Source of the DNA: Morinoia aosen
Taxonomy: Eukaryota; Arthropoda; Malacostraca; Amphipoda; Talitridae
Assembly (NCBI GenBank): GCA_030386875.1
Contig: CM059560.1
Coordinates: 43,008,757 to 43,072,756, forward strand
Direction of reading: 5' to 3'
Length of the DNA: 64,000 nt
The notes under the pieces were generated by a model that worked only from the letters and a program-made list of their open reading frames with translations, was not told the origin of the DNA and did no database searches. Positions 1 to 14,048 of this stretch are shown here, piece after piece. Both the position numbers and the translations under genes were made by a program. Numbering within the stretch: the stretch's first letter is position 1; every line of letters starts with the position of its first letter.

Positions 1-2376
1 ACCTTCTGTACTCCTTTGTGCGCTGTAGAGATACCTTCTGTACTCCTTTGTGCGCTGTAGAGATACCTTCTGTACTCCTTTGTGCGCTGTAGAGATACCT
101 TCTGTACTCCTTTGTACGCTGTAGAGATACCTCGTGTACTCCTTTGTGCGCTGTAGAGATACCTTCTGTACTCCTTTGTGCGCTGTAGAGATACCTTCTG
201 TACTCCTTTGTGCGCTGTAGAGATACCTTCTGTACTCCTTTGTACGTTCTAGAGATATTTCCTGTACTCCTTTGTGCGCTGTAGAGATACCTTCTGTACT
301 CCTTTGTGCGCTGTAGAGATATTTCCTGTACTCCTTTGTGCGCTGTAGAAATACCTTCTGTACTCCTTTTTGCGCTGTAGAGATACCTTCTGTGCTCCTT
401 TGTACGCTGTAGAGATACCTCGTGTACTCCTTTGAACGTTCTAGAGATATTTCCTGTACTCCTTTGTGCGCTGTAGAGATACCTTCTGTACTCCTTTGTG
501 CGCTGTAAAGATACCTTCAGTACTCCTTTGTGCGCTGTAGAGATACCTTCTGTACTCCTTTTTACGCTGTAGAGATACCTTCTGTACTCCTTTGTGCGCT
601 GTAGAGATACCTTCTGTACTCCTTTGTACGCTGTAGAGATACCTCGTGTACTCCTTTGTACGTTCTAGAGGTATTTCCTGTACTCCTTTGTGCGCTGAAG
701 AGATACCTTCTGTACTCCTTTGTGCGCTGTAGAGATACCTTCTGTACTCCTTTGTACGCTGTAGAGATACCTTCTGTACTCCTTTGTGCGCCGTAGAGAT
801 ACCTTCTGTACTCCTTTGTACGCTGTAGAGATACCTCGTGTACTCCTGTGTACGTTCTAGAGATATTTCCTGTACTCCTTTGTGCGCTGTAGAGATACCT
901 TCTGTACTCCTTTGTGCGCTGTAGAGATACCTTCTGTACTCCTTTGTGCGCTGTAGAGATACCTTCTGTACTCCTTTGTGCGCTGTAGAGATACCTTCTG
1001 TACTCCTTTGTGCGCTGTAGAGATACCTTCTGTACTCCTTTGTACGCTGTAGAGATACCTCGTGTACTCCTTTGTACGTTCTAGAGATATTTGCTGTACT
1101 CCTTTGTGCGCTGTAGAGATACCTTCTGTACTCCTTTGTGCGCTGTAGAGGTACCTTCTGTACTCCTTTGTGCGCTGTAGAGATACCTTCTGTACTCCTT
1201 TGTACGCTGTAGAGATACCTTCTGTACTCCTTTGTGCGCTGTAGAGATACCTTCTGTACTCCTTTGTACGCTGTAGAGATACCTCGTGTACTCCTTTGTA
1301 CGTTCTAGAGATATTTCCTGTACTCCTTTGTGCGCTGTAGAGATACCTTCTGTACTCCTTTGTGCGCTGTAGAGATACCTTCTGTACTCCTTTGTGCGCT
1401 GTAGAGATACCTTCTGTACACCTTTGTGCGCTGTAGAGATACCTTCTGTACTCCTTTGTGCGCTGTAGAGATACCTTCTGTACTCCTTTGTACGCTGTAG
1501 AGATACCTCGTGTACTCCTTTGTACGTTCTAGAGATATTTCCTGTACTCCTTTGTGCGCTGTAGAGATACCTTCTGTACTCCTTTGTGCGCTGTAGAGAT
1601 ACCTTCTGTACTCCTTTGTGCGCTGTAGAGATACCTTCTGTACTCATTTGTACGCTGTAGAGATACCTTCTGTACTCCTTTGTGCGCTGTAGAGATACCT
1701 TCTGTACTCCTTTGTACGCTGTAGAGACACCTCGTGTACTCCTTTGTACGTTCTAGAGATATTTCCTGTACTCCTTTGTGCGCTGTAGAGATACCTTCTG
1801 TACTCCTTTGTGCGCTGAAGAGATACCTTCTGTACTCCTTTGTGCGCTGTAGAGATACCTTCTGTACTCCTTTGTACGCTGTAGAGATACCTTCTGTACT
1901 CCTTTGTGCGCTGTAGAGATACCTTCTGTACTCCTTTGTACGCTGTAGAGATACCTCGTGTACTCCTTTGTACGTTCTAGAGATATTTCCTGTACTCCTT
2001 TGTGCGCTGTAGAGATACCTTCTGTACTCCTTTGTGCGCTGTAGAGATACCTTCTGTACTCCTTTGTACGTTCTCGAGATATTTACTGTACTCCTTTGTA
2101 CGCTGTAGAGATACCTTCTGTACTCCTTTGTGCGCTGTAGAGATACCTCGTGTACTCCTTTGTACGTTCTAGAGATAATTCCTGTACTCCTTTGTGCGCT
2201 GTAGAGATACCTTCTGTACTCCTTTGTGCGCTGTAGAGATACCTTCTGTACTCTTTTGTACGCTGTAGAGATACCTCGTGTACTCCTTTGTGCGCTGTAG
2301 AGATACCTTCTGTACTCCTTTGTGCGCTGTAGAGATACCTTCTGTACTCCTTTGTGCACTGTAGAGATACCTTCTG
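1..2376. repeat. Left-edge mixed higher-order units
   Basis: The window opens inside an alpha-rich 10-monomer type unit (gamma, three alpha, delta ending at 263) followed by alpha 264-295 and epsilon 296-327. Further right, 7-monomer and longer units alternate up to the start of the 2.4-kb block. Only point variants are seen, with no interruption and no gene. Confidence 0.85.
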
Positions 2377-3700
2377 TACTCCTTTGTACGTTCTAGAGAT
2401 ATTTCCTGTACTCCTTGTGCGCTGATGAGATACCTTCTGTACTCCTTTGTGCGCTGTAGAGATATTTCCTGTACTCCTTTGTGCTCTGTAGAGATACCTT
2501 CTGTACTCCTTTGTGCGCTGTAGAGATACCTTCTGTACTCCTTAGTACGCTGTAGAGATACCTTCTGTACTCCTTTGTGCGCTGTAGAGATACCTTCTGT
2601 ACTCCTATGTACGCTGTAGAGATACCTCGTGTACTCCTTTGTACGTTCTAGAGATATTTCCTGTACTCCTTTGTGCGCTGTAGAGATACCTTCTGTACTC
2701 CTTTGTACGCTGTAGAGATACCTCGTGTACTCCTTTGTACGTTCTAGAGATATTTCCTGTACTCCTTTGTGCGCTGTAGAGATACCTTCTGTACTCCTTT
2801 GTGCGCTGTAGAGATACCTTCTGTACTCCTTTGTGTGCTGTAGAGATACCTTCTGTACTCCTTTTTACGCTGTAGAGATACCTTCTGTACTCCTTTGTGC
2901 GCTGTAGAGATACCTTCTGCACTCCTTTGTACGCTGTAGAGATACCTCGTGTACTCCTTTGTACGTTCTAGAGATATTTCCTGTACTCCTTTGTGCGCTG
3001 TAGAGATACCTTCTGTACTCCTTTGTGCGCTGTAGAGATACCTTCTGTACTCCTTTGTACGCTGTAGAGATACCTCGTGTACTCCTTTGTACGTTCTAGA
3101 GATATTTCCTGTACTCCTTTGTGCGCTGTAGAGATACCTTCTGTACTCCTTTGTGCGCTGTAGAGATACCTTCTGTACTCCTTTGTGCACTGTAGAGATA
3201 CCTTCTGTACTCCTTTGTGCGCTGTAGAGATACCTTCTGTACTCCTTTGTGCGCTGTAGAGATACCTTCTGTACTCCTTTGTACGCTGTAGAGATACCTC
3301 GTGTACTCCTTTGTGCGCTGTAGAAATACCTTCTGTACTCCTTTGTGTGCTGTAGAGATACCTTCTGTACTCCTTTGTGCGCTGTAGAGATACCTTCTGT
3401 ACCCCTTTGTACGTTCTAGAGATATTTCCTGTACTCCTTTGTGCGCTGTAGAGATACCTTCTGTACTTCTTTGTGCGCTGTAGAGATACCTTCTGTACTC
3501 CTTTGTGCGCTGTAGGGATACCTTCTGTACTCCTTTGTGCGCTGTAGAGATACCTTCTGTACTCCTTTGTGCGCTGTAGAGATACCTTCTGTACTCCTTT
3601 TACGCTGTAGAGATACCTCGTGTACTCCTTTGTGCGCTGTAGAGATACCTTCTGCACTCCTTTGTGCGCTGTAGAGATACCTTATGTACTCCTTTGTACG
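2377..3700. repeat. ~2.4-kb block duplication, copy 1
   Basis: Shares rare variants with 4839-6067: the 31-bp monomer ccttgtgcgctgatgag at 2411 and 4873 (offset 2462), the tccttag variant at 2540 and 5002 (2462), gtacttc at 3463 and 5829 (2366), and the tctgcac variant at 3651 and 6018 (2367). The change of offset from 2462 to 2366 is three monomers, showing a unit gained or lost within one copy. Edges are approximate. Confidence 0.8.
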
Positions 3701-4838
3701 TTCTAGAGATATTTCCTGTACTCCTTTGTGCGCTGTAGAGATACCTTCTGTACTCCTTTGTGCGCTGTAGAGATACCTTCTGTACTCCTTTGTGCGCTGT
3801 AGAGATACCTTCTGTACTCCTTTGTACGCTGTAGAGATACCTTCTGTACTCCTTTGTGCGCTGTAGAGATACCTTCTGTACTCCTTTGTACGCTGTAGAG
3901 ATACCTCGTGTATTCCTTTGTACGTTCTAGAGATATTTCCTGTACTCCTGTGTGCGCTGTAGAGATACCTTCTGTACTCCTTTGTGCGCTGTAGAGATAC
4001 CTTCTGTACTCCTTTGTGCGCTGTAGAGATACCTTCTGTACTCCTTTGTACGCTGTAAAGATACCTTCTGTACTCCTTTGTGCGCTGTAGAGATACCTTC
4101 TGTACTCCTTTGTACGCTGTAGAGATACCTCGTGTACTCCTTTGTACGTTCTAGAGATATTTCCTGTACTCCTTTGTGCGCTGTAGAGATACCTTCTGTA
4201 CTCCTTTGTGCGCTGTAGAGATACCTTCTGTACTCCATTGTGCGCGGTAGAGATACCTTCTGTACTCCTTTGTACGTTCTAGAGATATTCCCTGTACTCC
4301 TTTGTGCGCTGTAGAGATACCTTCTGTACTCCTTTGTGCGCTGTAGAGATACCTTCTGTACTCCTTTGTGCACTGTAGAGATACCTTCTGTACTCCTTTG
4401 TGCGCTGTAGAGATACCTTCTGTACTCCTTTGTACGCTGTAGAGATACCTCGTGTACTCCTTTGTGCGTTGTAGAGATACCTTCTGTACTCCTTTGTGCG
4501 CTGTAGAGATACCTTCTGTACTCCTTTGTACGTTCTAGAGATATTTCCTGTACTCCTTTGTGCGCTGTAGAGATACCTTCTGTACTCCTTTGTGCGCTGT
4601 AGAGATACCTTCTGTACTCCTTTGTGCGCTGTAGGGATACCTTCTGTACTCCTTTGTGCGCTGTAGAGATACCTTCTGTACTCCTTTGTGCGCTGTAGAG
4701 ATACCTTCTGTACTCCTTTGTACGCTGTAGAGATACCTCGTGTACTCCTTTGTGCGCTGTAGAGATACCTTCTGTACTCCTTTGTGCGCTGTAGATATAC
4801 CTTCTGTACTCCTTTGTGCGCTGTAGAGATACCTTCTG

Positions 4839-6067
4839 TACTCCTTTGTACGTTCTAGAGATATTTCCTGTACTCCTTGTGCGCTGATGAGATACCTTCT
4901 GTACTCCTTTGTGCGCTGTAGAGATATTTCCTGTACTCCTTTGAGCGCTGTAGAGATACCTTCTGTACTCCTTTGTGCGCTGTAGAGATACCTTCTGTAC
5001 TCCTTAGAACGCTGTAGAGATACCTTCTGTACTCCTTTGTGCGCTGTAGAGATACCTTCTGTACTCCTTTGTACGCTGTAGAGATACCTTGTGTACTCCT
5101 TCGTACGTTCTAGAGATATTTCCTGTACTCCTTTGTGCGCTGTAGTGATACCTTCTGTACTCCTTTGTACGCTGTAGAGATACCTCGTGTACTCCTTTGT
5201 ACGTTCTAGAGATATTTCCTGTACTCCTTTGTGCGCTGTAGAGATACCTTCTGTACTCCTTTGTGCGCTGTAGAGATACCTTCTGCACTCCTTTGTGCGC
5301 TGTAGAGATACCTTCTGTACTCCTTTGCACGCTGTAGAGATACCTTCTGTACTCCTTTGTGCGCTGTAGAGATACCTTCTGTACTCCTTTGTACGCTGTA
5401 GAGATACCTCGTGTACTCCTATGTACGTTCTAGAGATATTTCCTGTACTCCTTTGTGCGCTGTAGAGATACCTTCTGTACTCCTTTGTGCGCTGTAGAGA
5501 TACCTTCTGTACTCCTTTGTGCGCTGTAGAGATACCTTCTGTACTCCTTTGTGCGCTGTAGAGATACCTTCTGTACTCCTTTGTGCGCTGTAGAGATACC
5601 TTCTGTACTCCTTTGTACGCTGTAGAGATACCTCGTGTACTCCTTTGTGCGCTGTAGAGCTACCTTCTGTACTCCCTTGTGCGCTGTAGAGATACCTTCT
5701 GTACTCCTTTGTGCGCTGTAGAGATACCTTCTGTACTCCTTTGTGCGCTGTAGAGATACCTTCTGTACTCCTTTGTACGTTCTAGAGATATTTCCTGTAC
5801 TCCTTTGTGCGCTGTAGAGATACCTTCTGTACTTCTTTGTGCGCTGTAGAGATACCTTCTGTACTCCTTTGTGCGCTGTAGGGATACCTTCTGTACTCCT
5901 TTGTGCGCTGTAGAGATACCTTCTGTACTCCTTTGTGCGCTGTAGAGATACCTTCTGTACTCTTTTGTACGCTGTGGAGATACCTCGTGTACTCCTTTGT
6001 GCGCTGTAGAGATACCTTCTGCACCCCTTTGTGCGCTGTAGAGATACCTTCTGTACTCCTTTGTACG
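4839..6067. repeat. ~2.4-kb block duplication, copy 2
   Basis: Partner of 2377-3700, matched by the rare variants listed there. This copy is 96 bases shorter over the shared span and has its own point changes (for example ttgagcgctg near 4942). Confidence 0.8.
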
Positions 6068-9000
6068 TTCTAGAGATATTTCCTGTACTCCTTTGTGCGC
6101 TGTAGAGATACCTTCTGTACTCCTTTGTGCGCTGTAGAGATACCTTCTGTACTCCTTTGTGCGCTGTAGAGATACCTTCTGTACTTCTTTGTAAGCTGTG
6201 GAGATACCTCGTGTACTCCTTTGTACGTTCCAGAGATATTTCCTGTACTCCTTTGTGCGCTGTAGAGATACCTACTGTACTCCTTTGTGCGCTGTAGAGA
6301 TACCTTCTGTACTCCTTTGTGCGCTGTAGAGATACCTTCTGTACTCCTTTGTACGCTGTAGAGATACCTTCTGTACTCCTTTGTGCGCTGTAGAGATACC
6401 TTCTGTACTCCTTTGTACGCTGTAGAGATACCTCGTGTACTCCTTTGTACGTTCTAGAGATATTTCCTGTACTCCTTTGTGCGCTGTAGAGATACCTTCT
6501 GTACTCCTTTGTGCGCTGTAGAGATACCTTCTGTACTCCTTTGTGCGCTGTAGAGATACCTTCTGTACTCCTTTGTACGCTGTAAAGATACCTTCTGTAC
6601 TCCTTTGTGCGCTGTAGAGATACCTTCTGTACTCCTTTGTACGCTGTAGAGATACCTCGTGTACTCCTTTGTACGTTCTAGAGATATTTCCTGTACTCCT
6701 TTGTGCGCTGTAGAGATACCTTCTGTACTCCTTTGTGCGCTGTAGAGATACCTTCTGTACTCCTTTGTGCGCTGTAGAGATACCTTCTGTACTCCTTTGT
6801 ACGTTCTAGAGATATTTCCTGTACTCCTTTGTGCGCTGTAGAGATACCTTCTGTACTCCTTTGTGCGCTGTAGAGATACCTTCTGTACTCCTTTGTGCGC
6901 TGTAGAGATACCTTCTGTACTCCTTTGTGCACTGTAGAGATACCTTCTGTACTCCTTTGTGCGCTGTAGAGATACCTTCTGTACTCCTTTGTACGCTGTA
7001 GAGATACCTCGTGTACTCCTTTGTGCGTTGTAGAGATACCTTCTGTACTCCTTTGTGCGCTTTAGAGATACCTTCTGTACTCCTTTGTACGTTCTAGAGA
7101 TATTTCCTGTACTCCTTTGTGCGCTGTAGAGATACCTTCTGTACTCCTTTGTGCGCTGTAGAGATACCTTCTGTACTCCTTTGTGCGTTGTAGAGTTACC
7201 TTCTGTACTCCTTTGTAAGCTGTAGAGATACCTCGTGTACTCCTTTGTACGTTCTAGAGATATTTCCTGTACTCCTTTGTGCGCTGTAGAGATACCTTCT
7301 CTACTCCTTTGTGCGCTGTAGGGATACATTCTGTACTCCTTTGTGCGCTGTAGGGATACCTTCTGTACTCCTTTGTACGCTGTAGAGATACCTTCTGTAC
7401 TCCTTTGTGCGCTGTAGAGATACCTTCTGTACTCCTTTGTACGCTGTAGAGATAACTCGTGTACTCCTTTGTACGTTCTAGAGATATTTCCTGTACTCCT
7501 TTGTGCGCTGTAGAGATACCTTCTGTACTCCTTTGTGCGCTGTAGGGATACCTTCTGTACTCCTTTGTACGCTGTAGAGATACCTTCTGTACTCCTTTGT
7601 GCGCTGTAGAGATACCTTCTGTACTCCTTTGTACGCTGTAGAGATAACTCGTGTACTCCTTTGTACGTTCTAGTGATATTTCCTGTACTCCTTTGTGCGC
7701 TGTAGAGATACCTTCTGTACTCCTTTGTGCGCTGTAGAGATACCTTCTGTACTCCTTTGTGCGCTGTAGAGATTCCTTCTGTACTCCTTTGTACGCTGTT
7801 GAGATACCTTCTGTACTCCTTTGTGCGCTGTAGAGATACCTTCTGTACTCCTTTGTACGCTGTAGAGATACCCCGTGTACTCCTTTGTACGTTCTAGAGA
7901 TATTTCCTGTACTCCTTTGTGCGCTGTAGAGATACCTTCTGTACTCCTTTGTGCGCTGTAGAGATACCTTCTGTACTCCTTTGTGCGCTGTAGAGATACC
8001 TTCTGTACTCCTTTGAACGCTGTAAAGATACCTTCTGTACTCCTTTGTGCGCTGTAGAGATACCTTCTGTACTCCTTTGTACGCTGTAGAGATACCTCGT
8101 GTACTCCTTTGTACGTTCTAGAGATATTTCCTGTACTCCTTTGTGCGCTGTAGAGATACCTTCTGTACTCCTTTGTGCGCTGTAGAGATACCTTCTGTAC
8201 TCCTTTGTGCGCTTTAGAGATACCTTCTGTACTCCTTTGTGCGCTGTAGAGATACCTTCTGTACTCCTTTGTGCGCTGTAGAGATACCTTCTGTACTCCT
8301 TTGTACGCTGTAGAGATACCTCGTGTACTCCTTTGTACGTTCTAGAGATATTTCCTGTACTCCTTTGTGCGCTGTAGAGATTCCTTCTGTATTCCTTTGT
8401 GCGCTGTAGAGATACCTTCTGTACTCCTTTGTGCGCTGTAGAGATACCTTCTGTACTCCTTTGTACGCTGTAGAGATACCTTCTGTACTCCTTTGTGCGC
8501 TGTAGAGATACCTTCTGTACTCCTTTGTACGCTGTAGAGATACCTCGTGTACTCCTTTGTACGTTCTAGAGATATTTCCTGTACTCCTTTGTGCGCTGTA
8601 GAGATACCTTCTGTACTCCTTTGTGCGCTGTAGAGATACCTTCAGTACTCCTTTGTGCGCTGTAGAGATACCTTCTGTACTCCTTTGTACGCTGTAGAGA
8701 TACCTTCTGTACTCCTTTGTGCGCTGTAGAGACCTTCTGTACTCCTTTGTACGCTGTAGAGATACCTCGTGTACTCCTTTGTACGTTCTAGAGATATTTC
8801 CTGTACACCTTTGTGCGCTGTAGAGATACCTTCTGTACTCCTTTGTGCGCTGTAGAGATACCTTCTGTACCCTTTGTACGTTCTAGAGATATTTCCTCTA
8901 CTCCTTTGTACGCTGTAGAGATACCTTCTGAACTCCTTTGTGCGCTGTAGAGATGCACTCTGTACTCCTTTGTACGCTGTAGAGATACCTCGTGTACTCC

Positions 9001-11282
9001 TTTGTACGTTCATGAGATATTTCCTGTACTCCTTTGTGCGCTGTAGAGATACCTTCTGTACTCCTTTGTGCGCTGTAGAGATACCTTCTGTACTCCTTTG
9101 TGCGCTGTAGAGATACCTTCTGTACTCCTTTGTGCGCTGTAGAGATACCTTCTGTACTCCTTTGTACGCTGTAGAGATACCTCGTGTACTCCTTTGTGCG
9201 CTGTAGAGATACCTTCTGTACTCCTTTGTGCGCTGTAGAGATACCTTCTGTACTCCTTTGTGCGCTGTAGAGATACCTTCTGTACTCCTTTGTACGTTCT
9301 AGAGATATTTCCTGTACTCCTTTGTGCGCTGTAGAGATACCTTCTGTACTCCTTTGTGCGCTGTAGAGATATTTCCTGTACTCCTTTGTGCGCTGTAGAA
9401 ATACCTTCTGTACTCCTTTGTGCGCTGTAGAGATACCTTCTGTACTCCTTTGTACGCTGTAGAGATACCTCGTGTACTCCTTTGTACGTTCTAGAGATAT
9501 TTTCTGTACTCCTTTGTGCGCTGAAGAGATACCTTCTGTACTCCTTTGTGCGCTGTAAAGATACCTTCTGTACTCCTTTGTGCGCTGTAGAGATACCTTC
9601 TGAACTCCTTTGTACACTGTAGAGATACCTTCTGTACTCCTTTGTGCGCTGTAGAGATACCTTCTGTACTCCTTTGTACGCTGTAGAGATACCTCGTGTA
9701 CTCCTTTGTACGTTCTAGAGATATTTCCTGTACTCCTTTGTGCGCTGTAGAGATACCTTCTGTACTCCTTTGTGCGCTGTAGAGATACCTTCTGTACTCC
9801 TTTGTGCGCTGTAGAGATACCTTCTGTACTCCTTTGTGCGCTGTAGAGATACCTTCTGTACTCCTTTGTGCGCTGTAGAGATACCTTCTGTACTCCTTTG
9901 TACGCTGTAAAGATACCTCGTGTACTCCTTTGTACGTTCTAGAGATATTTCCTGTACTCCTTTGTGCGCTGTAGAGATACCTTCTGTACTCCTTTGTGCG
10001 CTGTAGAGATACCTTCTGTACTCCTTTGTGCGCTGTAGAGATACCTTCTGTACTCCTTTGTGCGCTGTAGAGATACCTTCTGTACTTCTTTGTGCGCTGT
10101 AGAGATACCTTTTGTACTCCTTTGTGCGCTGTAGAGATACCTTCTGTACTCCTTTGTACGTTCTAGAGATATTTCCTGTACTCCTTTGTGCGCTGTAGAG
10201 ATACCTTCTGTACTCCTTTGTGCGCTGTAGAGATACCTTCTGTACTCCTTTGTACGCTGTAGAGATACCTCGTGTACTCCTTTGCACGTTCTAGAGATAT
10301 TTCCTGTACTCCTTTGTGCGCTGTAGAGATACCTTCTGTACTCCTTTGTGCGCTGTAGAGATACCTTCTGTACTCCTTTGTGCGCTGTAGAGATACCTTC
10401 TGTACTCCTTTGTGCGCTGTAGAGATACCTTCTGTACTCCTTTGTGCGCTGTAGAGATACCTTCTGTACTCCTTTGTACGCTGTAGAGATACCTCGTGTA
10501 CTCCTTTGTGCGCTGTAGAGATACCTACTGTACTCCTTTGTGCGCTGTAGAGATACCTTCTGTACTCCTTTGTGCGCTGTAGAGATACCTTCTGTACTCC
10601 TTTGTACGTTCTAGAGATATTTCCTGTACTTCTTTGTGCGCTGTAGAGATACCTTCTGTACTCCTTTTTGCGCTGTAGAGATACCTTCTGTACTCCTTTG
10701 TGCGCTGTAGAGATACCTTCTGTACTCCTTTGTGCGCTGTAGAGATAACTTCTGTACTCCTTTGTACGCTGTAGAGATACCTCGTGTACTCCTTTGTACG
10801 TTCTAGAGATATTTCCTGTACTCCTTTGTGCGCTGTAGAGATACCTTCTGTACTCCTTTGTGCGCTGTAGAGAAACCTTCTGTGCTCCTTTGTGCGCTGT
10901 AGAGATACCTTCTGTACTCCTTTGTGCGCGGTAGAGATACCTTCTGTACTCCTTTGTACGCCGTAGAGATACCTCGTGTACTCCTTTGTGCGCTGTAGAG
11001 ATACCTTCTGTACTCCTTTGTACGCTGTAGAGATACCTCGTGTACTCCTTTGTACGTTCTAGAGATATTTCCTGTACTCCTTTGTGCGCTGTAGAGATAC
11101 CTTCTGTACTCCTTTGTGCGCTGTAGAGATACCTTCTGTACTCCTTTGTGCGCTGTAGAGATACCTTCTGTACTCCTTTGTACGCTGTAGAGATACCTTC
11201 TGTACTCCTTTGTGCAATGTAGAGATTTCTTCTGTACTCCTTTGTACGCTGTAGAGATACCTCGTGTACTCCTTTGTACGTC
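6068..11282. repeat. Array segment with mixed units and local slips
   Basis: Mainly 7-monomer units with some longer alpha-rich units. A 192-bp local duplication is marked by the gataactcg gamma variant at 7451 and 7643. The stretch near 8.73-9.02 kb is the most degraded here: a two-base loss at 8731, a one-base loss at 8867, and a delta altered to gttcatgag near 9010. I see no block-scale partner for this segment by eye and no gene. Confidence 0.75.
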
Positions 11283-12143
11283 CTAGAGATATTTCCTGTA
11301 CTCCTTTGTGCGCTGTAGAGATACCTTCTGTACTCCTTTGTGCGCTGTAGAGATACCTCCTGTACTCCTTTGTGCGCTATAGAGATACCTTCTGTACTCC
11401 TTTGTACGCTGTAGAGATACCTTCTGTACTCCTTTGTGCGCTGTAGAGATACCTTCTGTACTCCTTTGTACGCTGTAGAGATACCTCGTGTACTCCTTTG
11501 TACGTTCTAGAGATATTTCCTGTACTTCTTTGTGCGCTGTAGAGATACCTTCTGTACTCCTTTGTGCGCTGTAGAGATACCTTCTGTACTCCTTTGTGCG
11601 CTGTAGAGATACCTTCTGTACTCCTTTGTGCGCTGTAGAGATACCTTCTGTACTCCTTTGTACGCTGTAGAGATACCTCGTGTACTCCATTGTACGTTCT
11701 ATAGATATTTCCTGTACTCCTTTGTGCGCTGTAGAGATACCTTCTGTACTCCTTTGTGCGCTGTAGAGATACCTTCTGTACTCCTTTGTGCGCTGTAGAG
11801 ATACCTTCTGTACTCCTTTGTACGCTGTAGAGATACCTTCTGTACTCCTTTGTGCGCTGTAGAAATACCTTCTGTACTCCTTTGTACGCTGTAGAGATAC
11901 CTCGTGTACTCCTTTGTACGTTCCAGAGATATTTCCTGTACTCCTTTGTGCGCTGTAGAGATACCTTCTGTACTCCTTTGTGCGCTGTAGCGATACCTTC
12001 TGTACTCCTTTGTGCGCTGTAGAGATACCTTCTGTACTCCTTTGTGCGCTGTAGAGATACCTTCTGTACTCCTTTGTACGCTGTAGAGATACCTTCTGTA
12101 CTCCTTTGTGCGCTGTAGAGATACCTTGTGTACTCATTTGTAC
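11283..12143. repeat. Partial ~2.65-kb sub-block upstream of the composite
   Basis: Resembles 13938-14798 at an offset of 2655 and part of 18.77-19.53 kb. Shared markers are gtacttc at 11524, 14179 and 18913, and ccttgtgtactcattt near 12126, 14781 and 19515. It is the tail of an earlier sub-block that the 4.8-kb duplication did not fully include. Confidence 0.8.
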
Positions 12144-14048
12144 GCTGTAGAGATACCTCGTGTACTCCTTTGTACGTTCTAGAGATATTTCCTGTACTCC
12201 TTTGTGCGCTGTAGAGATACCTTCTGTACTCCTTTGTGCGCTGTAGAGATACCTTCTGTACTCCTTTGTACGTTCTAGAGAAATTTCCTGTACTCCTTTG
12301 AACGCTGTAGAGATACCTTCTGTACTCCTTTGTGCGCTGTAGAGATACCTTCTGTACTCCTTTGTACGCTGTAGAGATACCTCGTGTACTCCTTTGTGCG
12401 CTGCAGAGATACCTTTTGTACTCCTTTGTACGCTGTAGAGATACCTCGTGTACTCCTTTGTACGTTCTAGAGATATTTCCTGTACTCCTTTGTGCGCTGT
12501 AGAGATACCTTCTGTACTTCTTTGTGCGCTGTAGAGATACCTTCTGTACTCCTTTGTGCGCTGTAGAGATACCTTCTGTACTCCTTTGTGCGCTGTAGAG
12601 ATACCTTCTGTACTCCTTTGTACGCTGTAGAGATACCTCGTGTACTCCTTTGTACGTTCTAGAGATATTTCCTGAACTCCTTTGTGCGCTGTAGAGATAC
12701 CTTCTGTACTCCTTTGTGCGCTGTAAAGATACCTTCTGTACTCCTTTGTGCGCTGTAGAGATACCCTCTGTTTTCCTTTGTGCGCTGTAGAGATACCTTC
12801 TGTACTCCTTTGTACGCTGTAGAGATACCTCGTGTACTCCTTTGTACGTTCTAGAGATATTTCCTGTACTCCTTTGTGCGCTGTAGAGATACCTTCTGTA
12901 CTCCTTTGTGCGCTGTAGAGATACCTTCTGTACTCCTTTGTACGCTGTAGAGATACCTTCTGTACTCCTTTGTGCGCTGTAGAGATACCTTCTGTACTCC
13001 TTTGTGCGCTGTAGAGATACCTTCTGTACTCTTTGTACGCTCTAGAGATACCTCGTGTACTCCTTTGTACGTTCTAGAGATATTTCCTGTACTCCTTTGT
13101 GCGCTGTAGAGATACCTTCTGTACTCCTTTGTGCGCTGTAGAGGTACCTTCTGTACTCCTTTGTGCGCTGTAGAGATACCTTCTGTACTCCTTTGTGCGC
13201 TGTAGAGATACCTTCTGTACTCCTTTGTGCGCTGTAGAGATACCTTCTGTACTCCTTTGTACGCTGTAGAGATACCTCGTGTACTCCTTTGTGCGCTGTA
13301 GAGATACCTTCTGTACTCCTTTGTGCACTGTAGAGATACCTTCTGTACTCCTTTGTGCGCTGTAGAGATACCTTCTGTACTCCTTTGTACGTTCTAGAGA
13401 TATTTCCTCTACTCCTTTGTGCGCTCTAGAGATACCTTCTGTACTCCTTTGTGCGCTGTAGAGATATTTCCTGTTCTCCTTTGGTTGCTGTAGAGATACC
13501 TTCTGTACTCCTTTGTGCGCTGTAGAGATACCTTCTGTACTCCTTTGTACGCTGTAGAGATACCTCGTGTACTCCTTTGTACGTTCCAGAGATATTTCCT
13601 GTGTTCCTTTTTGCGCTGTAGAGATACCTTCTGTACTCCTTTGTGCGCTGTAGAGATACCTTCTGTACTCCTTTGTGCGCTGTAGAGATACCTTCTGTAC
13701 TCCTTTGTACGCTGTAGAGATACCTTCTGTACTCCTTTGTGCGCTGTAGAGATACCTTCTGTACTCCTTTGTACGCTGTAGAGATACCTCGTGTACTCCT
13801 TTGTACGTTCTAGAGATATTTCCTGTACTCCTTTGTGCGCTTTTGAGATACCTTCTGTACTCCTTTGTGCGCTGTAGAGATACCTTCTGTACTCCTTTGT
13901 GCGCTGTAGAGATACCTTCTGTACTCCTTTGTACGCTGTAGAGATACCTTCTGTACTCCTTTGTGCGCTGTAGAGATACCTTCTGTACTCCTTTGTACGC
14001 TGTAGAGATACCTCGTGTACTCCTTTGTACGTTCTAGAGATATTTCCT

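Noticed and set aside
1734-1916. Special relationship between 1.73-1.92 kb and 41.4-41.6 kb (shared ctgaagag and similar plus-strand frames)
   Set aside because: Only one rare variant is shared and the flanks are ordinary 7-monomer units, so chance or a common ancestor unit explains it as well as a direct copy.
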